The position numbers and the translations under genes are program-made. The notes below the pieces were generated by a model. The model saw only the letters and a program-made list of their open reading frames with translations, had not been told where the DNA came from and made no database searches. From a virus: DNA of 46,724 bases. How positions within the stretch are numbered: the first letter of the stretch is position 1; every line of letters begins with the position of its first letter. Shown in pieces: positions 1 through 7,988 of the stretch. The stretch is taken from IMG/VR virus record IMGVR_UViG_3300009537_000027, positions 1-46,724 of that record, one strand, 5' to 3'.

Positions 1-642
1 GACTGTTAGGCCATTGAGAGCCAGAGCGTCTGTTCCATTCCCTCCAGCCGAGCCATTAGGAGAGCTGACTCGTAAGCCTGAGTTTCCCCCCGTGCCTCCA
101 AGCCCATAGATCGTGGCTTGATTCTTGAGGGTGAAGGTGCACCCTGCAGGGAACAGCCCGCCAGAATCCCAAGTCATGGTAGTGACGTTGCCAGTTACAG
201 TAACAAGGTAGGCACCAACAAAAGAGCCTGCATCTGCATACTTGGCAAGCGCCTGCGTGTAGACATTCACACTTGTGCCGCCTGTTATAGTGACTGTTCT
301 GCCAGGAAAGGGAGGCTCTCGCTTAAAGCGAAGAGAGACTCCTGAGCTCGTGCCTCCGGTACCTGTGCCCCCAGCCAGGATAAGAAGTGTATTACTTCCA
401 AGGCTAGTGCCTGTGCCAGTACTCACCCCCGGCATGAGACCAAGTCCAGGGAAGTTCGTCCCGGCTTCCTCTGCCTCCTCCAGCCCCGGCCTCATGTACA
501 CGCGGGGGCGAGGCTTGGCCTCCACGAAGCTGTTCGCAAGCCTCGCCCCCCTCGTGAGCCCGCCATCTCGGGACTGGATGGAGGTCACCAGGGGCACTCG
601 AGGTGGGCCTTGGGGAGCATCAGGTTTCTCTGGAGGGGTCAT
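1..642 (-). CDS. Gly-rich tail protein with tail-hub-like N-terminus (5' part; continues at 46724)
   Basis: This is the first 214 codons of a protein that runs off base 1 and continues in frame at 46724, for about 360 residues in all if the molecule is circular. ATG at 642 overlaps the stop of the preceding gene (ATGA). Residues 15-55 (PLVTSIQSRDGG, LANSFVE, VYMRPGL) resemble the first strand of P22 gp10-like tail-hub (packaged DNA stabilisation) proteins and closely match the N-terminus of the gene just upstream. The rest is Gly/Thr/Ser-rich, low-complexity beta sequence (GTGTSLGSN, GGTGTGGTSSG). A structural role at the tail tip or hub is inferred from position between the gp4-like adaptor and the gp10-like gene. 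It might instead be a separate adhesin-like protein that copied the hub N-terminus. Confidence 0.75.
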   Translation of the reverse strand, partial: MTPPEKPDAPQGPPRVPLVTSIQSRDGGLTRGARLANSFVEAKPRPRVYMRPGLEEAEEAGTNFPGLGLMPGVSTGTGTSLGSNTLLILAGGTGTGGTSSGVSLRFKREPPFPGRTVTITGGTSVNVYTQALAKYADAGSFVGAYLVTVTGNVTTMTWDSGGLFPAGCTFTLKNQATIYGLGGTGGNSGLRVSSPNGSAGGNGTDALALNGLTV

Positions 643-929
643 GTGAAAGTCCCTCTAGCTAGTGTGTACACAGTTCCTGTGGTGGTGGCAGTTGCAGTTC
701 CTGTGCCTGTAGAGGTGACCCCTCTCACGATGAAGAAAGAAGAGCCTGTTCCTAAGACCCAGCCCCCTGCTCCGTGAGAGCCGGCTTGAGCAAGTGCCAG
801 CCCCGGCCTCATGTACACACAAGTAGGAGGTGTGGTCTCCACAAAGCAGTTTGCTAGCAAGCCTCCCCTCGAGAGTGTGCCATCTCGACTTTCCAAGGGG
901 GTTTCTTCCACGAGAGGAATCTTCGGCAT
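639..929 (-). CDS. Short protein resembling the N-terminus of a P22 gp10-like tail hub
   Basis: A 96-residue protein. ATG at 929 overlaps the stop of the gp4-like gene, and its own TGA overlaps the next ATG. It begins MPKIPLVEETP, followed by SRDGTLSRGG, LANCFVE and VYMRPGL. This is the arrangement seen at the start of P22 gp10-like proteins (PLV, SR, N.Y.E, PGL). A short beta segment (GGWVLGTGSSFFIVRG) follows, then a Thr/Gly stretch and a stop. Full family members are about 470 residues, so this is only the opening strands. The next gene repeats the same motif, and the remaining propeller is encoded at 44878-46284. It could be a working separate subunit or a remnant of a duplicated hub gene. 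Translational coupling suggests it is expressed. Confidence 0.75.
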   Translation of the reverse strand: MPKIPLVEETPLESRDGTLSRGGLLANCFVETTPPTCVYMRPGLALAQAGSHGAGGWVLGTGSSFFIVRGVTSTGTGTATATTTGTVYTLARGTFT

Positions 930-1933
930 CAGGGCCTCGTGAAGGGACTTCCCACATCAGTTGCCTCTCGCCCAGGTTCAAAGCTCAGGCTCGTCTCTTG
1001 CGGGTTGAGGTTCACGCCTTCGCGGACTGCGATCTCCCAGTGCTGGGCAAGGTCTGCGGTCCACGGCCTGCCAAACTTCGCAGCGCACCTCCGGGCAAGC
1101 TCCCACTCGAGAGCTGCGAAGTACTCTTGGGGGTACGCAATATCATCACTTCCCGCAGCGTTGTCATAATCCTCCGCTGGGTAGATGACTGTGAGGTGGA
1201 GTGTCTTATACACGTTCGCTGCGGCAAAGTTGAGGGTCACAGCCGTTGTGAGGCGCAAGGGCTCGATGAGGATGGCTGTGGGGTCCCCGGAGGCGAGCTT
1301 CTGGGTGACGAGCTCGTACTGCTGGACATCTGTGTACACTTCAAGGGGGATATCTATGGGCTGGCCCGGCGTGCTCCAGTCCCGCAAGCTCACCGCCTCG
1401 AGCTCCACGAAACGCTGTGCCTTGGAGGTGTAGGTGAACACAACGGCTCCGCTGTTAGCAGCCCCAATGCTGTTGGCCGCGATTGTCACTTGAGTGGAGG
1501 AATCCACCGTACTGATTGTACCCCAACCCAAAGCTCCCGTCGCAAGGACAAAACCAATCGTGTCCGCGGCTGTCATGCCTGTGGTACTGGCAAGGGTTAT
1601 CGTAGTGGCGCTTGCTCCCTTTGCAGCTGTGAGAGTTGTAACGACGGGGCTTACTGCGGCTCGAGCGTCTGCGCTTGCAGGGCCGACAAGGTAGCGAGCT
1701 TGCCCGGAGACGAAGAACATCTCGACCCTCTGGCGGGTCCACACCTTGAGGCCAGGGAACTTGTCGCTCTGGCCTTGCCACTGCTTCACAAGGAGGTTGA
1801 GAGTACGGAGCATGGTGGCAAGATCATTGCTGTCCAGGCTCTGGTTGTTCTCCGCAACTCCAATGTCCTCCGCTGCAGAGGTGATGATCTGAAGGGCAGT
1901 GACGCTGTAGTCCCAGCTTCCACTAGTTGCCAT
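929..1933 (-). CDS. Head-to-tail adaptor, P22 gp4-like
   Basis: A 334-residue protein likely to sit under the portal as head completion/tail adaptor. The first 90 residues match the gp4-like pattern: a helical start with SAAEDIGV, LNLLVKQWQGQ, an aromatic-rich stretch around VWTRQR, then the Y-x-V/I-G strand (ARYLVGP). Residues about 95-170 look like an inserted beta domain (TTITLASTTGM, TIGFVLATG, TYTSKAQRF), a kind of module often inserted in phage adaptor and tail proteins. The C-terminal half returns to helix (YFAALEWELARRCAAKFG), as in other family members. ATG at 1933 overlaps the preceding gene by 11 bases. Its position between capsid genes and the tail hub supports the role; the family call rests on pattern and context only. 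Confidence 0.72.
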   Translation of the reverse strand: MATSGSWDYSVTALQIITSAAEDIGVAENNQSLDSNDLATMLRTLNLLVKQWQGQSDKFPGLKVWTRQRVEMFFVSGQARYLVGPASADARAAVSPVVTTLTAAKGASATTITLASTTGMTAADTIGFVLATGALGWGTISTVDSSTQVTIAANSIGAANSGAVVFTYTSKAQRFVELEAVSLRDWSTPGQPIDIPLEVYTDVQQYELVTQKLASGDPTAILIEPLRLTTAVTLNFAAANVYKTLHLTVIYPAEDYDNAAGSDDIAYPQEYFAALEWELARRCAAKFGRPWTADLAQHWEIAVREGVNLNPQETSLSFEPGREATDVGSPFTRP

Positions 1934-4175
1934 CTTGACTCCTGGGGTAATCTCTTCGAGATCCGCTGAAGTCTACAGCCTTCTCTCGTTCAGCGGTGGT
2001 GTAGTATTCTTTCTCTCCAAACAGTTCTATCATCTTTCTACGAATAGGACTGTCTTTGGCGTTGGGGAGTCTATGTAGGCCTGTATTCCCCAAATCCCCC
2101 ACCTCTCCCCACTTCCCACTGCGCACAAAGTCCTGCACGTAAGGGAGGTACTCTGCGTTGGGAGCACGGTTTTGCTTGCCTTTGATTTGGAGGATGTCGT
2201 TGTATTCAGTCCAGGGCAGCTCAGCCCCAGCTTCGTCCACAGCCGCACCAACCTCCACCGTCACATGACTCTTCCCCTTTGCATCCCTCAGGGAGTAGAT
2301 CTTCGACTCTCCAGATGCCACCCCCTCACAGTACCCTCCCACACAGTGGCCCATCTGGTTGCCTTCTTGAGCGAGCTGGCCGGCGAGGTGGGCTTCTTCG
2401 GGGGTGCTTCCAGTAACCCACTCGTTTGTGTAAAAACTCTTAATAGGTTTACCCGCAGCATCTCTCGCTATTAAGATACTCATACGAGCGTGGTCGCGGT
2501 CATAATCCATAGTTCTAACCAGAATATCTAACTCAGCTTCTGTAGGAGGACTTACAGCTTTTGCTTGCTCCTCCGTCAGCCTCTCCGGCTTCTTCAGCTC
2601 CACCCACTTCATGCCCCGCAACGTGCCCGGATTCTGCGCACTGTAGTCCTTGTACACCGGCAAGTCCTTCATGCTTGCCGCAGCAGCTCTCTCCATCTCC
2701 TTCGCCACGCGGGCATCGTTCACGGCGGTCTCCTTCACTGCGCGCACGAGATCATACTGCTGGAGCTTCTCAGGAGGCACATTCTGCCGGAGGTAGTCTC
2801 CGACGTGGGAGAGGTAGGAAGTGATAGCTTGAAGCCTTGGAGTATCACTGTAGTCCCCATGATCCTTACCCCGGTCTGAGATTTTGTAGACAGGCTCCTT
2901 CACGGGCATTGAGTCTTTTATAGCCACAGTCTCTATATCAGACTTAATTATGGAGTCTGTCAATTCCTCCCACCTCTTCACTCCCTCTCCAAACGGCACC
3001 TCCACATCCTTCAGCGGGTCTGTGGCTGTGCCAGCATGCTTGTTGAGGTAGTTGGAGATGGCGCGAGTAGCCCACGCGCCCTCCATCTCGCCGCCAGTTG
3101 CATTAAACGGAATAGGTATAGCTCCCCTCGGATAGTGCACAGGAGGAGCAAGCCTGTCTACTAGGGGCCTACCTAACCTCTCCACCGCCTCCGGGTGCCA
3201 CATCCCCCCTTTCTCCTTCACCGCCTCTGCCACAGCCCCCGGAGCCTGCTTGATAATCTGCATCTCTCGGGGGAACTGGGCATCCTCCGTAAGGCTCGGA
3301 GCGAAGTTCCTAAGCTCCGGGTCCATCAGCCGAGCCTCCGCGTTCCGCGCCCGGACCTCTGCAGCATTCTTCCAGTAGTCTGGATCATCCAGCTGCGTCC
3401 CGTAGGAGAAGCCTTCTGCCTTGTCCATTGCGTGCTGGACCTCGTGCTCCATGACTGTGCGGCGGCCTTCAAAGCCCGCAGCTTCTGGTCCCCGTACAGC
3501 CCCTTGAGCATAGATCCTGTTCGTGCCTGGATGGAATGAGCCTTCCCGGGGGCCTTCCTTACGCAGGGACCTCAGCACAAGATCCGGGTAAGCTTGCCGG
3601 AACTGCTCCATAAGTTCCTCTTCTGTCTTCACAAGAGGGAACTCAAAGATCGGATGCCCTTCCTTGTTCAACTCCACTCCGTGTGTGCGCCAGACTTCTT
3701 GGGGAGGCTTCCCTTCTGCTAGGGCTTTCTTCCCGAGCAAGAACCTCATGAGGGTCTTTCCTCCAAGGTTCTCTGCCGCCTTCGCACCCCCCATCACGCC
3801 GAGGGCATACGGCGTGGCGTCCAGAGCAACTCCCAAGTCTCCCAGCCTCCAGTCCGGCTTGCCTCCCTGCTCTGCCTCCACAAGCTCTTCCAGCGCATCT
3901 TTCCTCCCCTCCACACCGAGCTTACCAAATAGGTTCCAGAGTTTCTTGGCATAGGTCTTAGCTTCGTCTGCAGGCTCTTCCGCGGCAGTCCTCGCTACGT
4001 TGAGGCGAGCTTGGTTCTGGGTGGGCGCAGCGAAGCGGCGGGCGTTCAGGAGAGGGTCATTCACGCTCTGCTGACCTCCCACTTGCTCTGGCATCCGAGC
4101 CCACTCAGGGCGGGCTTGCTGAATCAGCCCCTCAGTGTTCCGAGACTTGAGGATAGCCTCAAGCAGGGGGTCCAC
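1923..4175 (-). CDS. Large virion-associated protein with HExxH metallopeptidase-like motif and PcfJ-like C-terminus
   Basis: A 750-residue protein starting GTG at 4175, overlapping the previous stop (TAGTG). Residues 238-250 contain RRTVMEHEVQHAMD, an HExxH zinc-metallopeptidase signature (H244, E245, H248). Residues about 609-690 (GHCVGGYCEGVASGES, IYSLRD, VTVEV, QIKGKQN) resemble the C-terminal domain of PcfJ-like proteins. The middle is mostly charged helix without a recognised domain. This mixture resembles polyvalent proteins carried by phages and plasmids, which are thought to enter the recipient cell with the DNA. It lies in the late operon between the glycosyltransferase fusion and the adaptor, so it is made with the virion and could be packaged. 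Protease activity is inferred from the motif; a third zinc ligand is not obvious. Confidence 0.7.
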   Translation of the reverse strand: MDPLLEAILKSRNTEGLIQQARPEWARMPEQVGGQQSVNDPLLNARRFAAPTQNQARLNVARTAAEEPADEAKTYAKKLWNLFGKLGVEGRKDALEELVEAEQGGKPDWRLGDLGVALDATPYALGVMGGAKAAENLGGKTLMRFLLGKKALAEGKPPQEVWRTHGVELNKEGHPIFEFPLVKTEEELMEQFRQAYPDLVLRSLRKEGPREGSFHPGTNRIYAQGAVRGPEAAGFEGRRTVMEHEVQHAMDKAEGFSYGTQLDDPDYWKNAAEVRARNAEARLMDPELRNFAPSLTEDAQFPREMQIIKQAPGAVAEAVKEKGGMWHPEAVERLGRPLVDRLAPPVHYPRGAIPIPFNATGGEMEGAWATRAISNYLNKHAGTATDPLKDVEVPFGEGVKRWEELTDSIIKSDIETVAIKDSMPVKEPVYKISDRGKDHGDYSDTPRLQAITSYLSHVGDYLRQNVPPEKLQQYDLVRAVKETAVNDARVAKEMERAAAASMKDLPVYKDYSAQNPGTLRGMKWVELKKPERLTEEQAKAVSPPTEAELDILVRTMDYDRDHARMSILIARDAAGKPIKSFYTNEWVTGSTPEEAHLAGQLAQEGNQMGHCVGGYCEGVASGESKIYSLRDAKGKSHVTVEVGAAVDEAGAELPWTEYNDILQIKGKQNRAPNAEYLPYVQDFVRSGKWGEVGDLGNTGLHRLPNAKDSPIRRKMIELFGEKEYYTTAEREKAVDFSGSRRDYPRSQDGN

Positions 4176-4555
4176 TACATCCCCCTCGGAGGAATGAACC
4201 CATGCCGTCGCATCATCTGCATCATGAGCTGGCGCTGGAACTGGTCGAGGGCTTGAGGGTCTGTGTCATCCTGCGTGCCTATCCGAGGGTTGAGGCGTTG
4301 CTGGAGCCTCTGCTGGAACATCGCGGCCCCCTGGCGCATCCTCTCTGCTTGCACCTGCTCAAGCCTCTGCCTCTCCCCCATGAGGACAGACTGCTGGTGC
4401 TCGCCTTGCTGGTCTGGATGCCGAATGGCCTTGTCGATCTGGCTGAGATTCCTCGGATCAAGGTCCTCTTGCTCGTTCTGGCCCTCTGCGAGGTCTAGCC
4501 TCGGGGGCACTATCTCCCGCATCCGGTCGATCATCTTTCTGTACGGACTAGGCAC
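4175..4555 (-). CDS. Gln/Met/Arg-rich late protein, unknown function
   Basis: About 126 residues. GTG at 4555 is preferred because GGAGG lies six bases upstream; an in-frame TTG at 4561 sits too close to that site. It overlaps the end of the methyltransferase/glycosyltransferase gene by eight bases, and its stop overlaps the next start. The N-terminal part is basic (YRKMIDRMREIVPPR), followed by an acidic-polar linker. A long Gln-rich helix (MGERQRLEQVQAERMRQG, MFQQRLQQRL) ends in MMQMMRRHGF. It is probably mostly helical and able to form a coiled coil. No family was recognised. Location suggests a minor virion or assembly protein. Confidence 0.7.
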   Translation of the reverse strand: MPSPYRKMIDRMREIVPPRLDLAEGQNEQEDLDPRNLSQIDKAIRHPDQQGEHQQSVLMGERQRLEQVQAERMRQGAAMFQQRLQQRLNPRIGTQDDTDPQALDQFQRQLMMQMMRRHGFIPPRGM

Positions 4556-6149
4556 GAGCAACCTCCAATTTCTTGATCGGGATTGGTGCGGGAATCACGT
4601 TCGGGACTTTCAAGGCCCTCCCAATCGCAGTCCAACAAGCCTCTGGTGTGAGGTCCACCTGGCACTGGGCTGTGCCCTCCCAGTACTGCCCCTTGTCCTC
4701 ATTCCTATTGCAATGCTCCCAGGTGTAGTGGAGCTTGTGGCAGGGGTAGCAGGGAGTCTTCGTGCTGAAGAGCGCGATGGTGTTGTTCCAGTCCCGAGTG
4801 AGGTTCTCATGACTACTGTGGCTGAGGAATACGATCTTGGGCATAGGCTCCATGCACATGCCGCTCAGGACACCAGTCTCTGGCCCCACGATGAGGTCAC
4901 AGAGTTGAGCCATCGCGAGGGTCTGTCGGATGGACCACTTGCCGGCAGTCCGGATGATCCGGGGTTCATTCTGCCAAGGCTCATCCAGCATCAAGCTCTT
5001 CGCATCCCCCACAGTGATGATCTTGCACTCAGGATACACGAGAAGCATCCGGGCGTAGATCTGGTCGATGTGAGGCCAGACCTTGTGGACGCTGCTGCCA
5101 TTCAGGGCCCAGAGGAGCAAGGGGGCTGCCTTGAACTCAATCCGCCTCTCCAGTGCCCAGGCCTTCTCCTCCTCCGTGGGGAAGAAACGAGTCTCAGGCC
5201 TCTTGTACGGCACCTCCGCAAGTTCGTGCTGGAACTCCACGTAGTTGTAGTTCAGGTGCTTGTCTCGCACAGCCTTGGGCCACCGACTCGGCATCCGGTC
5301 GTTGAGGCTCAGCCAGGTGCCTTCCACACTTTCACTCAGGTTAATCCACCGATCATACTTCTTGCTCTCACTCCCCCAGAACGAGCCGAGAGCAACGTTG
5401 GGGACCTGGTCTGTGTCTTGAAGAATCACCCTGTCGATGTGGGGGTCGTGCTGGATCACCTCGAAGGCTCGAGGCGTGCTGTAGAGAGTGATGTGGAAGC
5501 CCTGCTTCTTGAGGGCCGGGAACACGCTGCAGGCCTGCAAGCTATCCCCCCAGGCACCATACCGCACAATGCCACAAGTCTTCGCGGGCCGGGGCTCCAT
5601 GTAGCTCATCTTGTGTCCCGCACCTGCCTCGAGCTTGCGGAACACCTGGAAGAAGCTATACTCCATAGCCTCGCTGCGCTTCTCACTCCGGAGGCAATCC
5701 CAGTCCGGGAACTCATCCATCACGTCGAGGATGTCGGCCTCCACAAAGTCATGCTTGTGGTCGGTGTTCGCTCCTGGCTGGCCGATGTTGGGGTAGAGCT
5801 CCTTGTGGGGGAGGTACAAACAGAGGTGGCCTCCCACCTTCACAAGCCTCCACCACTCCTTGAGTGCCCCCTTGTAGTCCTCCACGTGCTCCAGCATGTG
5901 ACTACTAAAGATGAAGTCACAGCTCTCACTCGCGAACATGGGGAGGCTGCAAGCATCCGGCACAGTGAGATCTGGATTCATAGGAGTGCCGAAGAGCTGG
6001 CAATCCTTCTTGTTATCCACCCCGATGAAGTGCGGGAAGGCCTTGTGAGGCCCGCAGCCTAAGTCAAGGCCGAAGCCTCTCGTGTAAGGCACAAGCTCCC
6101 AAAGCATCTTCCCGGCTTCATTCCCCTGAGGATCTTCCGCACGCCACAT
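4548..6149 (-). CDS. Fusion: SAM methyltransferase + GT9 heptosyltransferase-like glycosyltransferase
   Basis: A 533-residue protein with two parts. Residues about 25-125 form a class I SAM methyltransferase: motif I GLDLGCGP at 27-34, acidic FIGVDN at 41-46, LPMFASESCDFIFSSHMLEHVED at 69-91 and WWRLVKVGGHLCLYLP at 99-114. Residues about 190-490 look like a GT9 (ADP-heptose:LPS heptosyltransferase family) domain, with GIVRYGAWGDSLQ at 193-205, a second Rossmann-like half (IITVGDAKSL) and the donor-site-like segment DLIVGPETGVLSGM. Known GT9 enzymes move heptose from ADP-heptose to LPS core. This phage also carries heptose-nucleotide genes at 32.9-37.4 kb on the other strand, which supports that substrate. 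It sits in the late operon, so it would act during virion assembly, on LPS or on a virion protein. Methylation of the transferred sugar is inference. Confidence 0.8.
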   Translation of the reverse strand: MWRAEDPQGNEAGKMLWELVPYTRGFGLDLGCGPHKAFPHFIGVDNKKDCQLFGTPMNPDLTVPDACSLPMFASESCDFIFSSHMLEHVEDYKGALKEWWRLVKVGGHLCLYLPHKELYPNIGQPGANTDHKHDFVEADILDVMDEFPDWDCLRSEKRSEAMEYSFFQVFRKLEAGAGHKMSYMEPRPAKTCGIVRYGAWGDSLQACSVFPALKKQGFHITLYSTPRAFEVIQHDPHIDRVILQDTDQVPNVALGSFWGSESKKYDRWINLSESVEGTWLSLNDRMPSRWPKAVRDKHLNYNYVEFQHELAEVPYKRPETRFFPTEEEKAWALERRIEFKAAPLLLWALNGSSVHKVWPHIDQIYARMLLVYPECKIITVGDAKSLMLDEPWQNEPRIIRTAGKWSIRQTLAMAQLCDLIVGPETGVLSGMCMEPMPKIVFLSHSSHENLTRDWNNTIALFSTKTPCYPCHKLHYTWEHCNRNEDKGQYWEGTAQCQVDLTPEACWTAIGRALKVPNVIPAPIPIKKLEVARA

Positions 6150-6152
6150 GGC

Positions 6153-6371
6153 TCAGCCGACCTTCGTGTAACCCTTGGCCAGGCCACTCTCTCCCTCAGT
6201 CCGGGGAGCCGAGAACGTGGACTTCTTGCCGTTCCCTTTGGCCTCAGACACGATGACTCTGTTCTTCGTGCTTGCGGGTAGGTTTGGCTTGGTCATGACC
6301 TTGGGGTGGCCTCGACCATGCACTTCTGCGACAAGGGGGGCGCTTCCAGACTTCTTCGATGGTTTCAGCAT
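6153..6371 (-). CDS. Small basic late protein, unknown
   Basis: A 72-residue, Lys/Ser/Pro-rich protein with few hydrophobic residues (MLKPSKKSGS, KVMTKPNLPASTKNR, AKGNGKKSTF). It probably has little fixed structure. ATG at 6371 lies just after the preceding stop, and its TGA is followed at once by the next ATG. No family was recognised. Its place in the tightly packed head operon and matching codon use argue that it is real. Confidence 0.6.
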   Translation of the reverse strand: MLKPSKKSGSAPLVAEVHGRGHPKVMTKPNLPASTKNRVIVSEAKGNGKKSTFSAPRTEGESGLAKGYTKVG

Positions 6372-6373
6372 GA

Positions 6374-6565
6374 CTAGAACCTATCTCCATAGTTGTTCCG
6401 ACGAAGGAAACCGCCTGGCTGCTCGAGGCCAGAGCCTCCGGCGGGATTCTCGAACTCCTGCAAGGCCTCATTCTTCGAGAGGCCCCCTTGCTGCATCCGA
6501 CGCTTGTGAGCCGCGTTCGTCGGCTCGGGCTTCCCGGCGTCAGTGAATCCTTTCTCTTCTTTCAT
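6374..6565 (-). CDS. Small polar late protein, unknown
   Basis: About 63 residues. ATG at 6565 is chosen over an upstream in-frame start at 6613 because a strong AAAGGAG lies immediately upstream. The product (MKEEKGFTDAGKPEPTNAAHKRRMQQGGLSKNEALQEF) is charged with a short helix near KNEALQEF and a Gly-rich end. No family was recognised. It lies downstream of the capsid gene, where small head accessory proteins are common. Confidence 0.6.
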   Translation of the reverse strand: MKEEKGFTDAGKPEPTNAAHKRRMQQGGLSKNEALQEFENPAGGSGLEQPGGFLRRNNYGDRF

Positions 6566-6616
6566 CTGCTCTCCTTTAGCAGGTGGAAGGGGCCGAAGCC
6601 CCCTCCATCCCACAGG

Positions 6617-7003
6617 TTACACCGTGACGTTCGCGCCTGGTACGATCTGATACTCAACGGAGAACGCACCGACTTCAGTTGCATCAGTGCCTTTCCCCAC
6701 ATACATCACATCTCCCTTCGCCAGAGTGGCTGTGGAGAGGATGTTCAGAGCGTAGTACGCTGCAGTCGTGGTTGCAAGTGCTGTCGTGGTCGTGGCGGTC
6801 CCGCTGATGAGGAAGAGGGACTTCACGTCCGAGGCAGCGCCCGTGCCGACGGTGACTGTCGAGTAGTTGACGGATCGCAACTGCAGGTTCGCGTGCGCAG
6901 CGAACCGCTGGCTGAGGGCACCCGAACCTGCAAGAATTGATCCCCCAAACGCAAAGACAGCCGTGTACGCCGGATGGTCGTAGGCGAAGTTTCTGGTAGC
7001 CAT
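6617..7003 (-). CDS. Possible capsid decoration or head-fibre protein
   Basis: A 128-residue protein directly downstream of the major capsid gene, 12 bases after its stop. It is rich in Thr, Ala and beta-branched residues (YSTVTVGTGAASDVKSLFLISGTATTTTALATTTAAYYALNIL) and has almost no Lys, Cys or Trp. This fits a small all-beta capsid-surface protein. Genes in this place are often decoration (cement) proteins, which is the basis of the call. No specific family was recognised, and a minor tail-associated protein is also possible. Confidence 0.6.
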   Translation of the reverse strand: MATRNFAYDHPAYTAVFAFGGSILAGSGALSQRFAAHANLQLRSVNYSTVTVGTGAASDVKSLFLISGTATTTTALATTTAAYYALNILSTATLAKGDVMYVGKGTDATEVGAFSVEYQIVPGANVTV

Positions 7004-7015
7004 GAGATTCTCCGG

Positions 7016-7987
7016 TTAAGCCGCCGAGTCCCACATAACCATGCGGGCTTCGGTTGCTACGGTTTGGACCAGGCCGAAGCCCCCGAGGTAGTACCATGCC
7101 ACGCCCTTACTCCGACCGTAGTCTGTCGGAATCTTGGCGCGCATTTCCTCAGGAATCGCGACCCCCTCTGCGACGGTGTCTTCTCCAAGGAAGAAGATCC
7201 AGTCATTTCCGCTCGCCCAAGCCGTTCCAGTCAGACCCGCGGTGGAGATACCCTTGGGAATGTTGGTTTGCTCAGTGTACCGAACGTTCTCGTACCGACC
7301 GATCTCCGCGTTGAAGATGAGCTGAATGCCCGGCACCGTGTACTGGTGAATGGCTTCCAGATCGTTCTTCAGCCGGCGGAGAGCCGAAGGCCAGGCAATC
7401 GCCGCGTAGTCATCATTCGTATACGCAGGGATGTTCCTTTCCTTCATCAAGTCCACAACGAGCTTGGCGTGTTCTTTCTGGAACGCGATGTTGTTCGTCG
7501 CAGTTGCAGTGCCATTCGTCGTGAGCGTGAGGACGGTGGTGGAGGTGCCTGCGGTCGCCGGGACCACGTGGAGGGGAGTTGCCTTGAACTGCGTCCAGGC
7601 CGCACGGTCAAACGTCTTGACCGCATCGTTCCGGAGTGCTTGCATCACCGGCTTCCTCACCTCGAACTTGGAGAGGGCTTCCAGCTTGCCGCTATACGGC
7701 ACGCTGTTCCCGTACTCGTTGATCGTGAGGGTTGCCTGGGTGATGGTGAATTCCGTCTCTGGCATGGTGTTGGTCTCAACAAGCGTCCCGCCTGCTGTCG
7801 CCGCGTTGCCCACCACGTCCCAGGTGAAGGTCTGTCCTTTCCCCTTCCCCTGCTGAGAGGCATCCTTCACATCGCAAAACTGCCGGAACCGCGCCATCGG
7901 CTGCAGAGCTTCTCGCAGCTCGTCGGAGAGGTTGAGCGAGTAGAAGAATCCACCCAGAGAGTTGACGGCCCATAGTTGGCCAGCCAT
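7016..7987 (-). CDS. Major capsid protein (HK97-fold type)
   Basis: A 323-residue protein with good start context: ATG at 7987 and AAAGGAAC upstream. The N-terminus (LNLSDELREALQPMARFRQFCDV) leads into a G-K-G-Q-T-F-T-W strand and TLTINEYGNSVPYSGKLEAL, an arrangement I associate with N4 gp56-like capsid proteins. Long helices with SKFEVRKPVMQALRNDAVKTFDRA and PSALRRLKNDLEAIHQY follow, typical of the A-domain and spine of HK97-fold shells. Length and position (scaffold immediately upstream, then portal) fit the shell protein. The exact capsid subfamily is uncertain; the role is well supported by synteny. Confidence 0.85.
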   Translation of the reverse strand: MAGQLWAVNSLGGFFYSLNLSDELREALQPMARFRQFCDVKDASQQGKGKGQTFTWDVVGNAATAGGTLVETNTMPETEFTITQATLTINEYGNSVPYSGKLEALSKFEVRKPVMQALRNDAVKTFDRAAWTQFKATPLHVVPATAGTSTTVLTLTTNGTATATNNIAFQKEHAKLVVDLMKERNIPAYTNDDYAAIAWPSALRRLKNDLEAIHQYTVPGIQLIFNAEIGRYENVRYTEQTNIPKGISTAGLTGTAWASGNDWIFFLGEDTVAEGVAIPEEMRAKIPTDYGRSKGVAWYYLGGFGLVQTVATEARMVMWDSAA

Positions 7988-7988
7988 G

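Noticed and set aside
830-1969. Plus-strand open frame of 379 codons.
   Set aside because: Antisense to the gp4-like adaptor gene; Cys/His-rich translation typical of shadows, no start signal.
4263-6062. Plus-strand open frame of 599 codons opposite the methyltransferase/glycosyltransferase gene.
   Set aside because: It is the antisense shadow of a well-supported gene; its translation shows no recognisable domains and has odd His/Leu/Val composition.
6974-7975. Plus-strand open frame of 333 codons.
   Set aside because: Antisense to the major capsid gene; no domains and no ribosome site.
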